Shown: positions 1 through 5,918, numbered from the stretch's first letter. The stretch: DNA of 6,531 nucleotides from Deltaproteobacteria bacterium (GCA_016874945.1 VGSO01000170.1:1-6531), one strand, 5' to 3'. Program-made: numbers and translations. The notes: generated by a model from the letters alone, not told the origin.

Positions 1-17
1 GTTATTCATGAGCCTTG

Positions 18-100
18 GGCTCACACGCAAAGCATTAAAAGTTTTCCCCCTCACCCCGGCCCTCTCCCCCATCGGGGGAGAGGGGGATAAGGAACTTTTT
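18..100. repeat. GC-rich dispersed-type hairpin repeat downstream of the permease gene
   Basis: Positions 60-84 form a perfect inverted repeat with an 11-bp stem (CCCTCTCCCCC / GGGGGAGAGGG) and a 3-base loop, ATC. It is preceded by a C-rich run beginning near 45. It lies about 40 bases beyond the stop codon of the minus-strand permease, so it could shape or protect that transcript's 3' end. No U-tract follows the stem in the minus direction, so it is not a standard intrinsic terminator. The CCCTCACCCCGGCCCTCTCCC style is familiar from dispersed intergenic repeats in many bacterial genomes; its copy number here cannot be seen from one window. Confidence 0.6.
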
Positions 101-125
101 ATAGCAGACCCTAAAACCTATCGCC

Positions 126-1100
126 TCATCCCGTCCGAATGCGGGGGTCCACCAGGGCGTAGCTCACGTCCGCCAGGAGGTTGCCCAGCAGAGTGAGCAC
201 CGCGCCGATGACCAGCTCCCCCATAACCAGGGGGTAATCCCGGGCCATCACCGCGCCGTAAAACAGCTGGCCCATGCCGGGAATGGCGAAGATGGACTCG
301 AAAATCACGCTGCCGCCGATGAGCCCCGGCACCGACAGGCCCAGGATGGTAATCACGGGCAGCAGGGCGTTGCGCAAGGCATGCTTGAAGATGACGGTGC
401 GCTCCGGCAACCCCTTGGCCCGGGCGGTGGTGATGTAATCCTGGCGGACGACCTCCAGCATGTTGCCCCGCATGTAGCGGGACATGCCGGCCAGCCCGCC
501 GAAGGCGGAGACCAACACGGGCAGCGTCAGATGGGAGGCCAGGTCCTGCACCTTCTGCCAGAAGGTGAACTGCCGGTAATTGAGGGAATGGAGGCCGCTG
601 ATGGGCAGCCAGTCCAGGTAGACGCCGAAGAACATGATCAGCAGCAAGGCCAGCCAGAACGAGGGCATGGCGAAGCCGAAAAAGACGAAGAGGGTGGTGC
701 CCCGGTCAAACCAGGAGTGGGGCCGCACTGCGGAAATCACCCCGATGGGAATGGCCACCGCCAGGATGAGGAACATGGCCATGAGGTTCAAGGCAACGGT
801 GATGCCGATGCGCTCCTTGATCTTGTCCCAGACGGGGCGGCGGTCGGGGGAGAAGGACAGCCCGAAGTCCAGCAGCGCCATGCGTTTGAGCCAGTCCCAG
901 TACTGGACGTGCAGGGGCTTATCCAGTCCGTAAAGCTCCCGCAGGCGCTTCTGGGCCTCCAGCGACGCCTTGGGATCCATGGTGGTCTGCATCTCCACCG
1001 GGGTCCCCGGGGCCAGATGAATCACCACGAAGGAAACCAGCGTGATGCCCAGCAGCATGGGCGCCATCAGGGCCAGGCGTTTGAGAAGATAGATGCGCAT
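126..1100 (-). CDS. OppB/DppB-type ABC transporter permease (peptide or nickel class)
   Basis: This is an inner-membrane permease subunit of a binding-protein-dependent ABC importer of the dipeptide/oligopeptide/nickel class. The 324 residues match the family's usual length. The N-terminus (MRIYLLKRLALMAPMLLGIT) enters the first membrane helix at about residues 9-30. A long periplasmic segment follows (31-98), with the typical LYGLDKPL and YWDWL stretches, then five more hydrophobic segments. The cytoplasmic EAA-type loop that contacts the ATPase is clear (DYITTARAKGL, 221-231), as are the late family motifs IPGMGQLFYGAV (273-284) and YALVDPRIR (314-322). The start is fixed because an in-frame TAG lies three codons upstream. 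No convincing Shine-Dalgarno sequence precedes the ATG. rpe ends 62 bases upstream, so co-transcription is possible. The partner permease, ATPases and binding protein are not in the window; a second permease would normally lie downstream, past position 1. The substrate cannot be told from sequence. Confidence 0.93.
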   Translation of the reverse strand: MRIYLLKRLALMAPMLLGITLVSFVVIHLAPGTPVEMQTTMDPKASLEAQKRLRELYGLDKPLHVQYWDWLKRMALLDFGLSFSPDRRPVWDKIKERIGITVALNLMAMFLILAVAIPIGVISAVRPHSWFDRGTTLFVFFGFAMPSFWLALLLIMFFGVYLDWLPISGLHSLNYRQFTFWQKVQDLASHLTLPVLVSAFGGLAGMSRYMRGNMLEVVRQDYITTARAKGLPERTVIFKHALRNALLPVITILGLSVPGLIGGSVIFESIFAIPGMGQLFYGAVMARDYPLVMGELVIGAVLTLLGNLLADVSYALVDPRIRTG

Positions 1101-1162
1101 AGTCAGCTACCCGGGGCGTCGGGGGAGGCGGCCTGGGGTCAAGGGTCCCCGGCTCTTTGCGC

Positions 1163-1849
1163 TCACACCATTTCGCTGCGCTTCTCCATTTGGGCGCGTG
1201 CGATGATCCGGCGCAGATTGGCGATGGCCGCGGCGTAATCCCCGGCGCCCAGGATGGCGGTGCCGGCCACGAAAATATCGCAGCCGGCCCGGGCCGCCTT
1301 GGCCACCGTTTCCTCATTGATGCCGCCGTCGGTCTCGATTTTGATGTTGAGGCCGTTTTTGTCGATGATCTCCCGCAGACATTCGATCTTGGGGACCACC
1401 GCGTCGATGAATTCCTGGCCGCCGTAGCCCGGATTCACCGTCATGAGGAGCACCAGCTCCACTTCTTCCAACACGAAAAAGATATTCTCCAGGGGGGTGG
1501 CGGGGTTGAGGGCCACGCCGGGGGTGCGCCCCAGTCGCCGGATGGATTGCAGGGTGCGGTGCAGGTGGGTGCAGGCCTCGGCCTGCACCGAAATGACCTG
1601 GGCGCCCGCTTCGGCGAAATCCTCCAGGTAGCCGTTGGGCTGGGCGATCATCAGGTGCACGTCGAAGGGCAGGGGCGTATGGGGTCGCAGCGCCTTGATC
1701 ACCGGCGGGCCGATGGTGAGGTTGGGGACGAAGTGGCCGTCCATGACGTCGATGTGGATCCAGTCGGCGCCGGCCGCGGTCAGGGCGGCCAGCTCCTCCC
1801 CCAGGCGGGCGAAGTCGGCGGAGAGGATGGAGGGGGCGATGATGGCCAT
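1163..1849 (-). CDS. rpe: Ribulose-phosphate 3-epimerase
   Basis: This cytoplasmic enzyme interconverts D-ribulose 5-phosphate and D-xylulose 5-phosphate in the pentose phosphate or Calvin pathway. At 228 residues it has the normal length for this single TIM-barrel family. Hallmarks in order are APSILSADF (5-13), HIDVMDGHFVPN (32-43, with metal ligand His32 and catalytic/metal Asp34), DVHLMI (63-68, metal ligand His65), NPATPL (115-120), the phosphate-loop region VNPGYGGQEF (138-147), ETDGGI (172-177, second catalytic Asp174) and FVAGTAI (193-199). One oddity is Gln89 in SVQAEAC, where a His is usual in family members I recall. The start is supported by AAGGAG about 8 bases upstream and by the conserved N-terminus. 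A strong promoter candidate lies about 95 bases upstream, inside the divergent region shared with dtd. The gene downstream is an ABC permease with no evident functional link. Confidence 0.97.
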   Translation of the reverse strand: MAIIAPSILSADFARLGEELAALTAAGADWIHIDVMDGHFVPNLTIGPPVIKALRPHTPLPFDVHLMIAQPNGYLEDFAEAGAQVISVQAEACTHLHRTLQSIRRLGRTPGVALNPATPLENIFFVLEEVELVLLMTVNPGYGGQEFIDAVVPKIECLREIIDKNGLNIKIETDGGINEETVAKAARAGCDIFVAGTAILGAGDYAAAIANLRRIIARAQMEKRSEMV

Positions 1850-1879
1850 GGGCGGTCTCCTTACCGGGGCCGGGATTGC

Positions 1880-1909
1880 TTGACAGCGTCGGCCCTCCTC
1901 AATTATGAT
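1880..1909 (+). promoter_or_regulatory. Predicted sigma70-type promoter for dtd and cupin
   Basis: A perfect TTGACA (1880-1885) is followed, after 18 bases, by TATGAT (1904-1909, 5 of 6). A start near 1916 would leave a leader of about 54 bases before the dtd ATG. This promoter and the rpe promoter point toward each other, so their 5' leaders would overlap by roughly 20 bases. Confidence 0.6.
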
Positions 1910-1941
1910 GCCCTTTGTCAGGGGCCGGGGGCCTCAAACTC

Positions 1942-1971
1942 ATTATAGCGCACTAGGGGAGGGTTTGTCAT
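1942..1971 (-). promoter_or_regulatory. Predicted sigma70-type promoter for rpe
   Basis: Read on the minus strand, ATGACA (5 of 6 consensus; plus positions 1966-1971) is followed after 18 bases by a perfect TATAAT (plus 1942-1947). Transcription would begin near 1935 and give an rpe leader of about 85 bases. The -35 element overlaps the dtd start codon. It was predicted from consensus alone. Confidence 0.6.
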
Positions 1972-2419
1972 GCGGGCGGTGGTGCAGCGGGTCAAAGAAG
2001 CCTGGGTGCGGGTGAACGGCGAGGAGGTGGCCCGCATCGGCGCCGGTCTGCTGGTCCTGGCCGGGGTGGCCGCGGACGACGGCCCCGCGGACGTGGCCCT
2101 GATGGCCAACAAGCTGGCCCATCTGCGCATCTTTTCCGAGGGCGACCGCCTGCTGCACCGCTCGGTGCTGGATATCGGGGGCGAGGTGATCGTGGTCTCC
2201 CAGTTCACCATCCTGGGGGACTGCCGTAAGGGCCGGCGCCCCTCCTTCGACTTGGCCGGGCCGCCGGAGATGGCGGAGAAGTTGTATGAAGACCTGGTGG
2301 CGGCTTTGAGAGAGATGGGCCTGACGGTGGGCACCGGCCGCTTCCGGCAGATGATGGACGTGGGCCTGGTCAACGACGGGCCCGTCACCCTGTTGTTGGA
2401 CACCAAGAAGGTCTTTTAG
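1970..2419 (+). CDS. dtd: D-aminoacyl-tRNA deacylase (DTD)
   Basis: This cytoplasmic proofreading enzyme hydrolyses D-amino acids (and glycine) from mischarged tRNA, protecting translation and recycling the tRNA. The 149 residues match the usual length of bacterial DTD. The N-terminus (MRAVVQRVKEAWVRVNGE) is typical. Both signature active-site motifs are present: SQFT at 77-80 and the NxGPVT motif as NDGPVT at 135-140, the latter supplying the cross-subunit Gly-Pro that gives chiral selectivity. The RPSFDLAGPPE segment (90-100) is also family-like. The ATG is preceded by AGGGGAGG at suitable spacing and agrees with the conserved N-terminus. A cupin gene follows 24 bases after the stop, so the two are probably co-transcribed from the promoter near 1880-1909. 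Confidence 0.97.
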   Translation: MRAVVQRVKEAWVRVNGEEVARIGAGLLVLAGVAADDGPADVALMANKLAHLRIFSEGDRLLHRSVLDIGGEVIVVSQFTILGDCRKGRRPSFDLAGPPEMAEKLYEDLVAALREMGLTVGTGRFRQMMDVGLVNDGPVTLLLDTKKVF

Positions 2420-2443
2420 CCAATTCTCGGGACCGGAGGAACC

Positions 2444-2758
2444 ATGAAGGTCATCGATCTCAATCCCTTGGCCAAATTTAACAGCCAGCGGCCCCACCGG
2501 GAGTTGCTGTTCGACTCACCCAACCTGCGCATGTTGAATTTCAATTTCGAGCCGGGCCAGGAACTGCCGGTGCACTCCCACCCGGCCGACTCGGAGGTGG
2601 CGCTCTATATCCTGGAAGGGGAGGGAGTCTTCACCGGCGGCGCGGAAGAGATTCCTGCGCCCGCGGGGACCATGCAGATCATGCCGGTGAGCCAGCCCCA
2701 CGGAATCAGGGCGGTCACGCGTCTTAGACTGCTGGTCATCATCGCCCCCACCCTGTAA
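2444..2758 (+). CDS. Small single-domain cupin protein
   Basis: This 104-residue protein is essentially one cupin beta-barrel. The first cupin motif spans residues 38-59: Gly38, then His44, His46, Glu51 and Gly59 (VHSHPADSEVALYILEGEG). The second motif has Gly75, Pro81 and His86 (PVSQPHGIRA). The metal-binding set His44, His46, Glu51 and His86 is therefore complete, so a metal-bound fold is likely. Small cupins of this type include dioxygenases, isomerases and sugar or effector binders; sequence does not say which, and no function is claimed. A GGAGG lies just upstream of the ATG. The gene begins 24 bases after dtd and is probably in its operon. The N-terminal 20 residues precede the barrel and show no signal peptide, so it should be cytoplasmic. 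Confidence 0.88.
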   Translation: MKVIDLNPLAKFNSQRPHRELLFDSPNLRMLNFNFEPGQELPVHSHPADSEVALYILEGEGVFTGGAEEIPAPAGTMQIMPVSQPHGIRAVTRLRLLVIIAPTL

Positions 2759-2771
2759 TCCCAGGTTGCCG

Positions 2772-2800
2772 GCAGGGGCGGGTTTCAAACCCGCCCCTGC
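2772..2800. repeat. Perfect long hairpin repeat between convergent genes
   Basis: This is an inverted repeat with 14-base arms (GCAGGGGCGGGTTT / AAACCCGCCCCTGC) around a single C, in practice a stem of about 12 bp with a TTCAA loop. It begins 14 bases after the cupin stop codon. It is strand-symmetric and could end or stabilise the dtd-cupin transcript, but no T-run follows on either strand, so it is not a classical intrinsic terminator. The sequence style resembles dispersed intergenic palindromes. Confidence 0.65.
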
Positions 2801-2831
2801 AACAGAATTGGGTAGGCATAACCCCTGAAAC

Positions 2832-2860
2832 AAAAAGGAGGCCTGGTCTCCCGAGCCTCC
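2832..2860 (-). terminator. Intrinsic terminator of the lipoprotein pair
   Basis: On the minus strand the sequence is GGAGGC, a 12-base loop, GCCTCC, then TTTTTG. A 6-bp GC-rich stem followed directly by five U residues is a standard intrinsic terminator. It begins about 40 bases after the stop of the gene ending at 2902. Confidence 0.65.
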
Positions 2861-2901
2861 CCATGCTGCAAGCGAAGCAGGGCGGATTTCGCCCCGGTCC
2901 G

Positions 2902-3477
2902 TCAGGCGGAGCGCTTCGCCCTTTTCCTCACCCGCTTTTTCAACTTTTTGTAGACCGGCGGATCTTCCTTCTGGATCACCGCCATGAAGTCGTATTTCTT
3001 GCACATGAATTGAAAGGCTTTGGGGTCCACCTTGCCCCGGAAGCAGTGGTAGGGGTCGCCGGCGCGGAAGGCGGTGAATTCGAAGGTGGGCGACCAGACG
3101 GTGTATTCCACATAGCCCCTGGCCGGCACGATAACGGTGGCGTCGCTGTTGTGGGACGGCACCGACAGGTCGTGCCTGGTGTTGTTCTTAATGATGCCCG
3201 TATACGGCTTCACCGGCTTTTCCCGGGGCCGGACGGAGGGCGTGGGCAACTGGCCGAATTCCGGCAGGGCCTTCTCGTCGATTTCCCGGATGACCCGGAT
3301 GGCGTCCATGAAGCCCGAGGAAGTGGACTTGTTGGCGCCGGCGCCGCTGGCGTCATTCAGATAGGAAAACTTCTGCAGCTTGCCTTGCTCGTAGAGAATC
3401 TCTTCCTTGTGGGCGAATTGGGTGCAGCCCCAGGCGAAGCAGATTACCAGGAGAAGGCCTAACCAACGTATCCTCAT
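2902..3477 (-). CDS. Probable lipoprotein of unknown function with two-cysteine beta-rich region and basic tail
   Basis: I do not recognise a named family. The 191-residue product starts with MRIRWLGLLLVICFAWGC. The positive start, hydrophobic core and Cys18 look like a lipoprotein signal, though the box (Ala-Trp-Gly-Cys) is weak, so plain secretion is possible. Residues 24-75 look helical or mixed, followed by a Pro-rich linker (78-91). Residues 92-169 are rich in likely beta strands (TGIIKNNTRHDLSVPS, VIVPARGYVEYTVWSP) and carry Cys145 and Cys159, which could form a disulfide outside the cytoplasm. The last 15 residues (KKLKKRVRKRAKRSA, 177-191) are strongly basic. AAGGGGGG lies about 7 bases before the ATG. 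The lipoprotein gene upstream ends 33 bases away on the same strand, so the two are probably one operon, closed by the terminator at 2832-2860. An exported, possibly envelope-attached role is inference. Confidence 0.75.
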   Translation of the reverse strand: MRIRWLGLLLVICFAWGCTQFAHKEEILYEQGKLQKFSYLNDASGAGANKSTSSGFMDAIRVIREIDEKALPEFGQLPTPSVRPREKPVKPYTGIIKNNTRHDLSVPSHNSDATVIVPARGYVEYTVWSPTFEFTAFRAGDPYHCFRGKVDPKAFQFMCKKYDFMAVIQKEDPPVYKKLKKRVRKRAKRSA

Positions 3478-3510
3478 GTCACATCCCCCCTTGTACCGCA
3501 GGCCTCCTCC

Positions 3511-4032
3511 CTACTTCATGGGCTGGTAGCCGAAATTGGGCGGCGGGGAGGCCTTGGGCACGGCCGCCGTCCGGGGGGGGTCGCCGAATTCATACTCGTA
3601 AATCCCCCCGAATTCGTCGTACTTGACGCTTTTGAGCTTCCGGCTGTAATTGATGGTGGCGATGGACTGGGCGAAGGGCAGGGGATTGCCCTGAGTGCGC
3701 GGCTCGGTGATGCGGATGCCGAACATGCCGCCCGCCCCGGAACTGGATTCGCTGGAGGTGGCGCCGCGACTTGCCCTGGCTCCGAGCGCGGTGGCGTTCC
3801 CGATAGAAAGCAGCCCCAGTGCCCCTTGCGCCATGGAGGCGGCGGAGGAGGCCACGGCCGCCCCGGCGCCGGCGCCGTAAAGGTCCACGTTGCAGACATT
3901 GCCGGTGCGGGAGTCGCGATACTGCCCCGTCGCCAGGCCGCTGGCGTCGGTGCCGATGACGGTGGAGTGGTCCACCGAGACGCATCCCCCCAGCGCCGTC
4001 AGGATAATGACAAGCAGGCCGATCTTTTTCAT
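3511..4032 (-). CDS. Putative lipoprotein of unknown function, Gly/Ala/Ser-rich centre
   Basis: This is an unrecognised 173-residue protein with a classic lipoprotein signal. MKKIGLLVIILTALGGC gives two lysines, a hydrophobic core and the box Leu14-Gly15-Gly16-Cys17. The residue after the cysteine is Val rather than Asp, which by the E. coli rule favours the outer membrane. A small domain (18-52) with Cys47 leads into a Gly/Ala/Ser-rich stretch (53-104: GAGAGAAVASSAASMAQG and similar), which could be a flexible or membrane-inserting segment resembling glycine-zipper proteins. The C-terminal part (105-150) is more ordinary, with INYSRKLKSVKYDEFGGIYE, and ends in a Pro-rich tail (152-173). AAGGAG lies about 9 bases upstream of the ATG. 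It is the first gene of a probable two-gene unit with the gene at 2902-3477; a promoter candidate lies 150-195 bases upstream. That the two products act together is inferred only from spacing and shared export signals. Confidence 0.78.
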   Translation of the reverse strand: MKKIGLLVIILTALGGCVSVDHSTVIGTDASGLATGQYRDSRTGNVCNVDLYGAGAGAAVASSAASMAQGALGLLSIGNATALGARASRGATSSESSSGAGGMFGIRITEPRTQGNPLPFAQSIATINYSRKLKSVKYDEFGGIYEYEFGDPPRTAAVPKASPPPNFGYQPMK

Positions 4033-4184
4033 TTCCCCCTTCTCCTTGTGTGCTGGTTATGCTTCAGTTTGCTATTAATCCCCCATCATGTGTGGAGGGT
4101 GGCCGGCTTCCACGATTCCTGGTGTTCTCTCCAGGAGCAACAGCACCTGCCGGGTTGCATCGTGCGCTTCCACATGCAGGGACT

Positions 4185-4228
4185 ACTATAGTAAATTATC
4201 CCATAGAAGATAATATGGCAAATGTCAA
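4185..4228 (-). promoter_or_regulatory. Candidate promoter region of the lipoprotein pair
   Basis: On the minus strand a perfect TTGACA (plus 4223-4228) sits in AT-rich DNA. The hexamer at 17-base spacing is only TATGGG (plus 4200-4205). A better -10, TATAGT, lies further down (plus 4185-4190) but with a poor -35. The region looks promoter-like but the exact start is unclear. The implied leader is about 150 bases and includes a small hairpin with arms CCTGG / CCAGG. Confidence 0.45.
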
Positions 4229-4451
4229 TAAAATTTTTTTCTCATATTATTGCCGGAGGCCTTTTTATTGCAGCATCGCCCCGTCGGGACATGAATCACC
4301 GTAATTTGTTCAAGCAAGAAACATGCCATGGTTTCAAGCAAGCGGCCTATGCATTTAACTCATTGATAATGCTAAATTATTAACTGCACACAGGCCGGTC
4401 CCTGCCCCGCCCCTGCCCTCACACCGCGCCCCTGTTCGTTCGGAAAGCAAG

Positions 4452-4474
4452 AAAAAATCTTCTCCCGGGAGAAG
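4452..4474 (-). terminator. Intrinsic terminator-like element downstream of ispG
   Basis: Read on the minus strand, the palindrome CTTCTCCCGGGAGAAG (plus 4459-4474) folds as a 6-bp stem with a CCGG loop and is followed by ATTTTTT. It lies about 185 bases after the ispG stop codon and could end that transcript. Confidence 0.5.
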
Positions 4475-4497
4475 GCCCGGAGACGGGCAGTCTTTTT
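4475..4497 (+). terminator. Plus-strand intrinsic terminator-like hairpin
   Basis: GCCCG, a GAGA tetraloop and CGGGC are followed by AGTC and five T residues (4493-4497). The stem is only 5 bp but pure GC. No plus-strand gene lies upstream within 1.7 kb, so it would serve either readthrough, an unseen small RNA, or nothing at all. Confidence 0.35.
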
Positions 4498-4567
4498 GAT
4501 AACCCGGGGCTGCCGGGCCCGGGAGCGCCTGGATTATGAATTGGGATTTCCAGAGGAGCAGGTTTGG

Positions 4568-4605
4568 GGGAGGGGGCAGGAGTCTATAACCCCTGGCCCC
4601 CTCCC
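4568..4605. repeat. 10-bp-stem hairpin 51 bases after the ispG stop
   Basis: GGGAGGGGGC (4568-4577) pairs perfectly with GCCCCCTCCC (4596-4605). The stem extends inward by AGG/CCT with one bulged G. There is no U-tract after it on the minus strand. It probably forms the 3' structure of the ispG transcript. Confidence 0.5.
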
Positions 4606-4656
4606 GCACCACAAACTCTCCGGACGAAAAGTCAGTCGGGGCGTCTCCCCCCGCCA

Positions 4657-5739
4657 TCACTCGAGGCCCGCCAGGTCCACCGCCTCCCCGGTCAGGTGCG
4701 CCACTTCCTGGAGCAGGGCGGCCAGCAGGCGCCTTTCCGGCACCTTGCGCACCAGCACCCCCCTCTTGAAAAGGGCCCCGGTGCGCCTGCCGCCGGCGAT
4801 GCCCACGTCCGCCTCCCGGGCCTCGCCGGGGCCGTTGACCACGCACCCCATGATGGCCACCTTCAGGGGCGCGGCCACATGCAGCAGGCGGCGCTCCGCC
4901 TCTTCGGCCAGGGCAAAGAGATCGATGCGGCAGCGGCCGCAGGTGGGGCAACTGATGAGCTCCACCCCACGCTCCCGGAGCCGCAAAGCCCTCAGGATCT
5001 CGTAGGCCACCCGCACCTCCTCCCGGGGGTCCCGGGTGAGGGAGACCCGCAACGTGTCGCCGATGCCCTCCGCCAGCAGCAGGCCGATCCCCAGGGCGCT
5101 CTTGACGGCGCCGGCGATGAGGCCGCCCGCTTCCGTGACCCCCAGGTGCAGGGGGTAATCCACCTGGGCGGAGAGTTCCCGGTAAGCGGCCACGGTGGTG
5201 AGGACGTCGGACGATTTGAGGGAGATCTTGAAATCGTGGAAACCCCACTCCTCGAACCGGCGCACCCAGCGCCGGGCGCTGGCCACCAGGGCCGGGGCCG
5301 TGGGGGCGCCGTACTGCTGGAGCAGGTCCGCCTCCAGGGAGCCGGCGTTCACCCCCAGGCGCAGGGGAACCCCTCGTTCCCGGCAGGCCTCCACCACTTT
5401 CCGGGTCTTGGCCTCGCCCCCCAGGTTGCCGGGATTGATGCGCACCGCGTCGGCGCCCTGCTCCAGGGCCGCCAAAGCCAGGCGGTGGTTGAAGTGCACG
5501 TCGGCGATGAGGGGCACGGGACTTTGCCCCCTGATGACCCCGAAGGCCTGCGCCGCGGCCCGGTCGGGGATGGCCAGGCGCACCACCTCGCAGCCCGCGT
5601 GGGCCAGGTCAATGACTTGGGCCAGGGTGGCGGCCGCGTCCCGGGTGTCGGTGTTGGCCATAGACTGGACCACCACCGGGGCCCCGCCGCCGATCTGCAC
5701 CGGGCCCACGAAAATGGGCCGGGTCGCTCTCCGGGTCAT
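4657..5739 (-). CDS. ispG: 4-hydroxy-3-methylbut-2-enyl-diphosphate synthase (IspG/GcpE)
   Basis: This cytoplasmic [4Fe-4S] enzyme converts 2-C-methyl-D-erythritol 2,4-cyclodiphosphate to HMBPP, the penultimate step of the MEP isoprenoid pathway. The 360 residues fit the short two-domain bacterial form. The N-terminal TIM barrel shows VVVQSMANTDTRD (22-34), PLIADVHFNHRLA (76-88), VRINPGNLG (99-107), FKISLKSS (170-177), PLHLGVTEAGG (196-206) and EGIGDTLRVSLT (224-235). The C-terminal cluster domain has SCPTCGRC (263-270) and IMGCVVNGPGEA (296-307). The cluster ligands are therefore Cys264, Cys267, Cys299 and Glu306, all present. Cys270 is an additional cysteine outside the core set. The ATG fits the family N-terminus; a purine-rich GGGGGGAAG precedes it, while a better AAGGAG is about 16 bases away, rather far. 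No clear promoter is seen upstream. The gene stands alone here, with a repeat-filled spacer upstream. Confidence 0.97.
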   Translation of the reverse strand: MTRRATRPIFVGPVQIGGGAPVVVQSMANTDTRDAAATLAQVIDLAHAGCEVVRLAIPDRAAAQAFGVIRGQSPVPLIADVHFNHRLALAALEQGADAVRINPGNLGGEAKTRKVVEACRERGVPLRLGVNAGSLEADLLQQYGAPTAPALVASARRWVRRFEEWGFHDFKISLKSSDVLTTVAAYRELSAQVDYPLHLGVTEAGGLIAGAVKSALGIGLLLAEGIGDTLRVSLTRDPREEVRVAYEILRALRLRERGVELISCPTCGRCRIDLFALAEEAERRLLHVAAPLKVAIMGCVVNGPGEAREADVGIAGGRRTGALFKRGVLVRKVPERRLLAALLQEVAHLTGEAVDLAGLE

Positions 5740-5918
5740 AAGTTTCTTCCCCCCGCTCCTTAAGGGTTGTGTGCCCTCTGCGCATGGAAGGATAGGCCGG
5801 CGGTGGAAAAACCGTCCCCCCGCGGCCGGACTGTCAGGGTAAGCCGGGTGAACCGTCCCCGCATCTCCAGGGCGTGCCAGTGCTGTCCGGTAGGGTTTTT
5901 GCAGTTGCCTGTTTTTTC

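Larger units (their letters stand above)
4033..4656. other. Intergenic region between the lipoprotein pair and ispG
   Basis: These 624 bases hold no convincing gene. From right to left they contain a 10-bp-stem hairpin behind ispG (4568-4605), back-to-back hairpin/T-tract elements (4452-4497), a C-rich patch, and an AT-rich stretch (about 4180-4380) that stands out from the GC-rich surroundings. The AT-rich stretch carries a 10-base direct repeat (TTCAAGCAAG at 4309-4318 and 4333-4342) and the promoter candidate. The remainder is the leader of the lipoprotein gene. Open frames through it look random. Confidence 0.7.

Noticed and set aside
1..9. Minus-strand ATG that could begin another gene leaving the window
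   Set aside because: Only three codons are visible, which is too little to call a gene.
381..1238. 285-codon plus-strand open frame across the permease gene
   Set aside because: It is an antisense shadow; the permease on the other strand has clear membrane helices and the EAA loop.
1157..1948. 263-codon plus-strand open frame across rpe
   Set aside because: It is an antisense shadow of rpe, rich in Gly, Asp and His, with no recognisable domain.
2863..3462. 199-codon plus-strand open frame opposite the second lipoprotein gene
   Set aside because: The minus-strand frame has a signal peptide, ribosome binding site and terminator; the plus frame has none of these.
4137..4152. Possible sigma54 promoter on the minus strand (CGGCAGGTGCTGTTGC)
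   Set aside because: The GG-to-GC spacing is one base too long for the -24/-12 consensus.
4355..5248. 297-codon minus-strand open frame overlapping the 3' half of ispG
   Set aside because: It is in another frame of ispG, with Gly/Arg/Pro-rich composition and no family features.
4564..5763. 399-codon open frame on the plus strand, longer than ispG itself
   Set aside because: It is antisense to ispG, whose motifs are unmistakable. The product is a low-complexity Gly/Pro/His/Gln-rich chain, as expected from the opposite strand of a high-GC gene.
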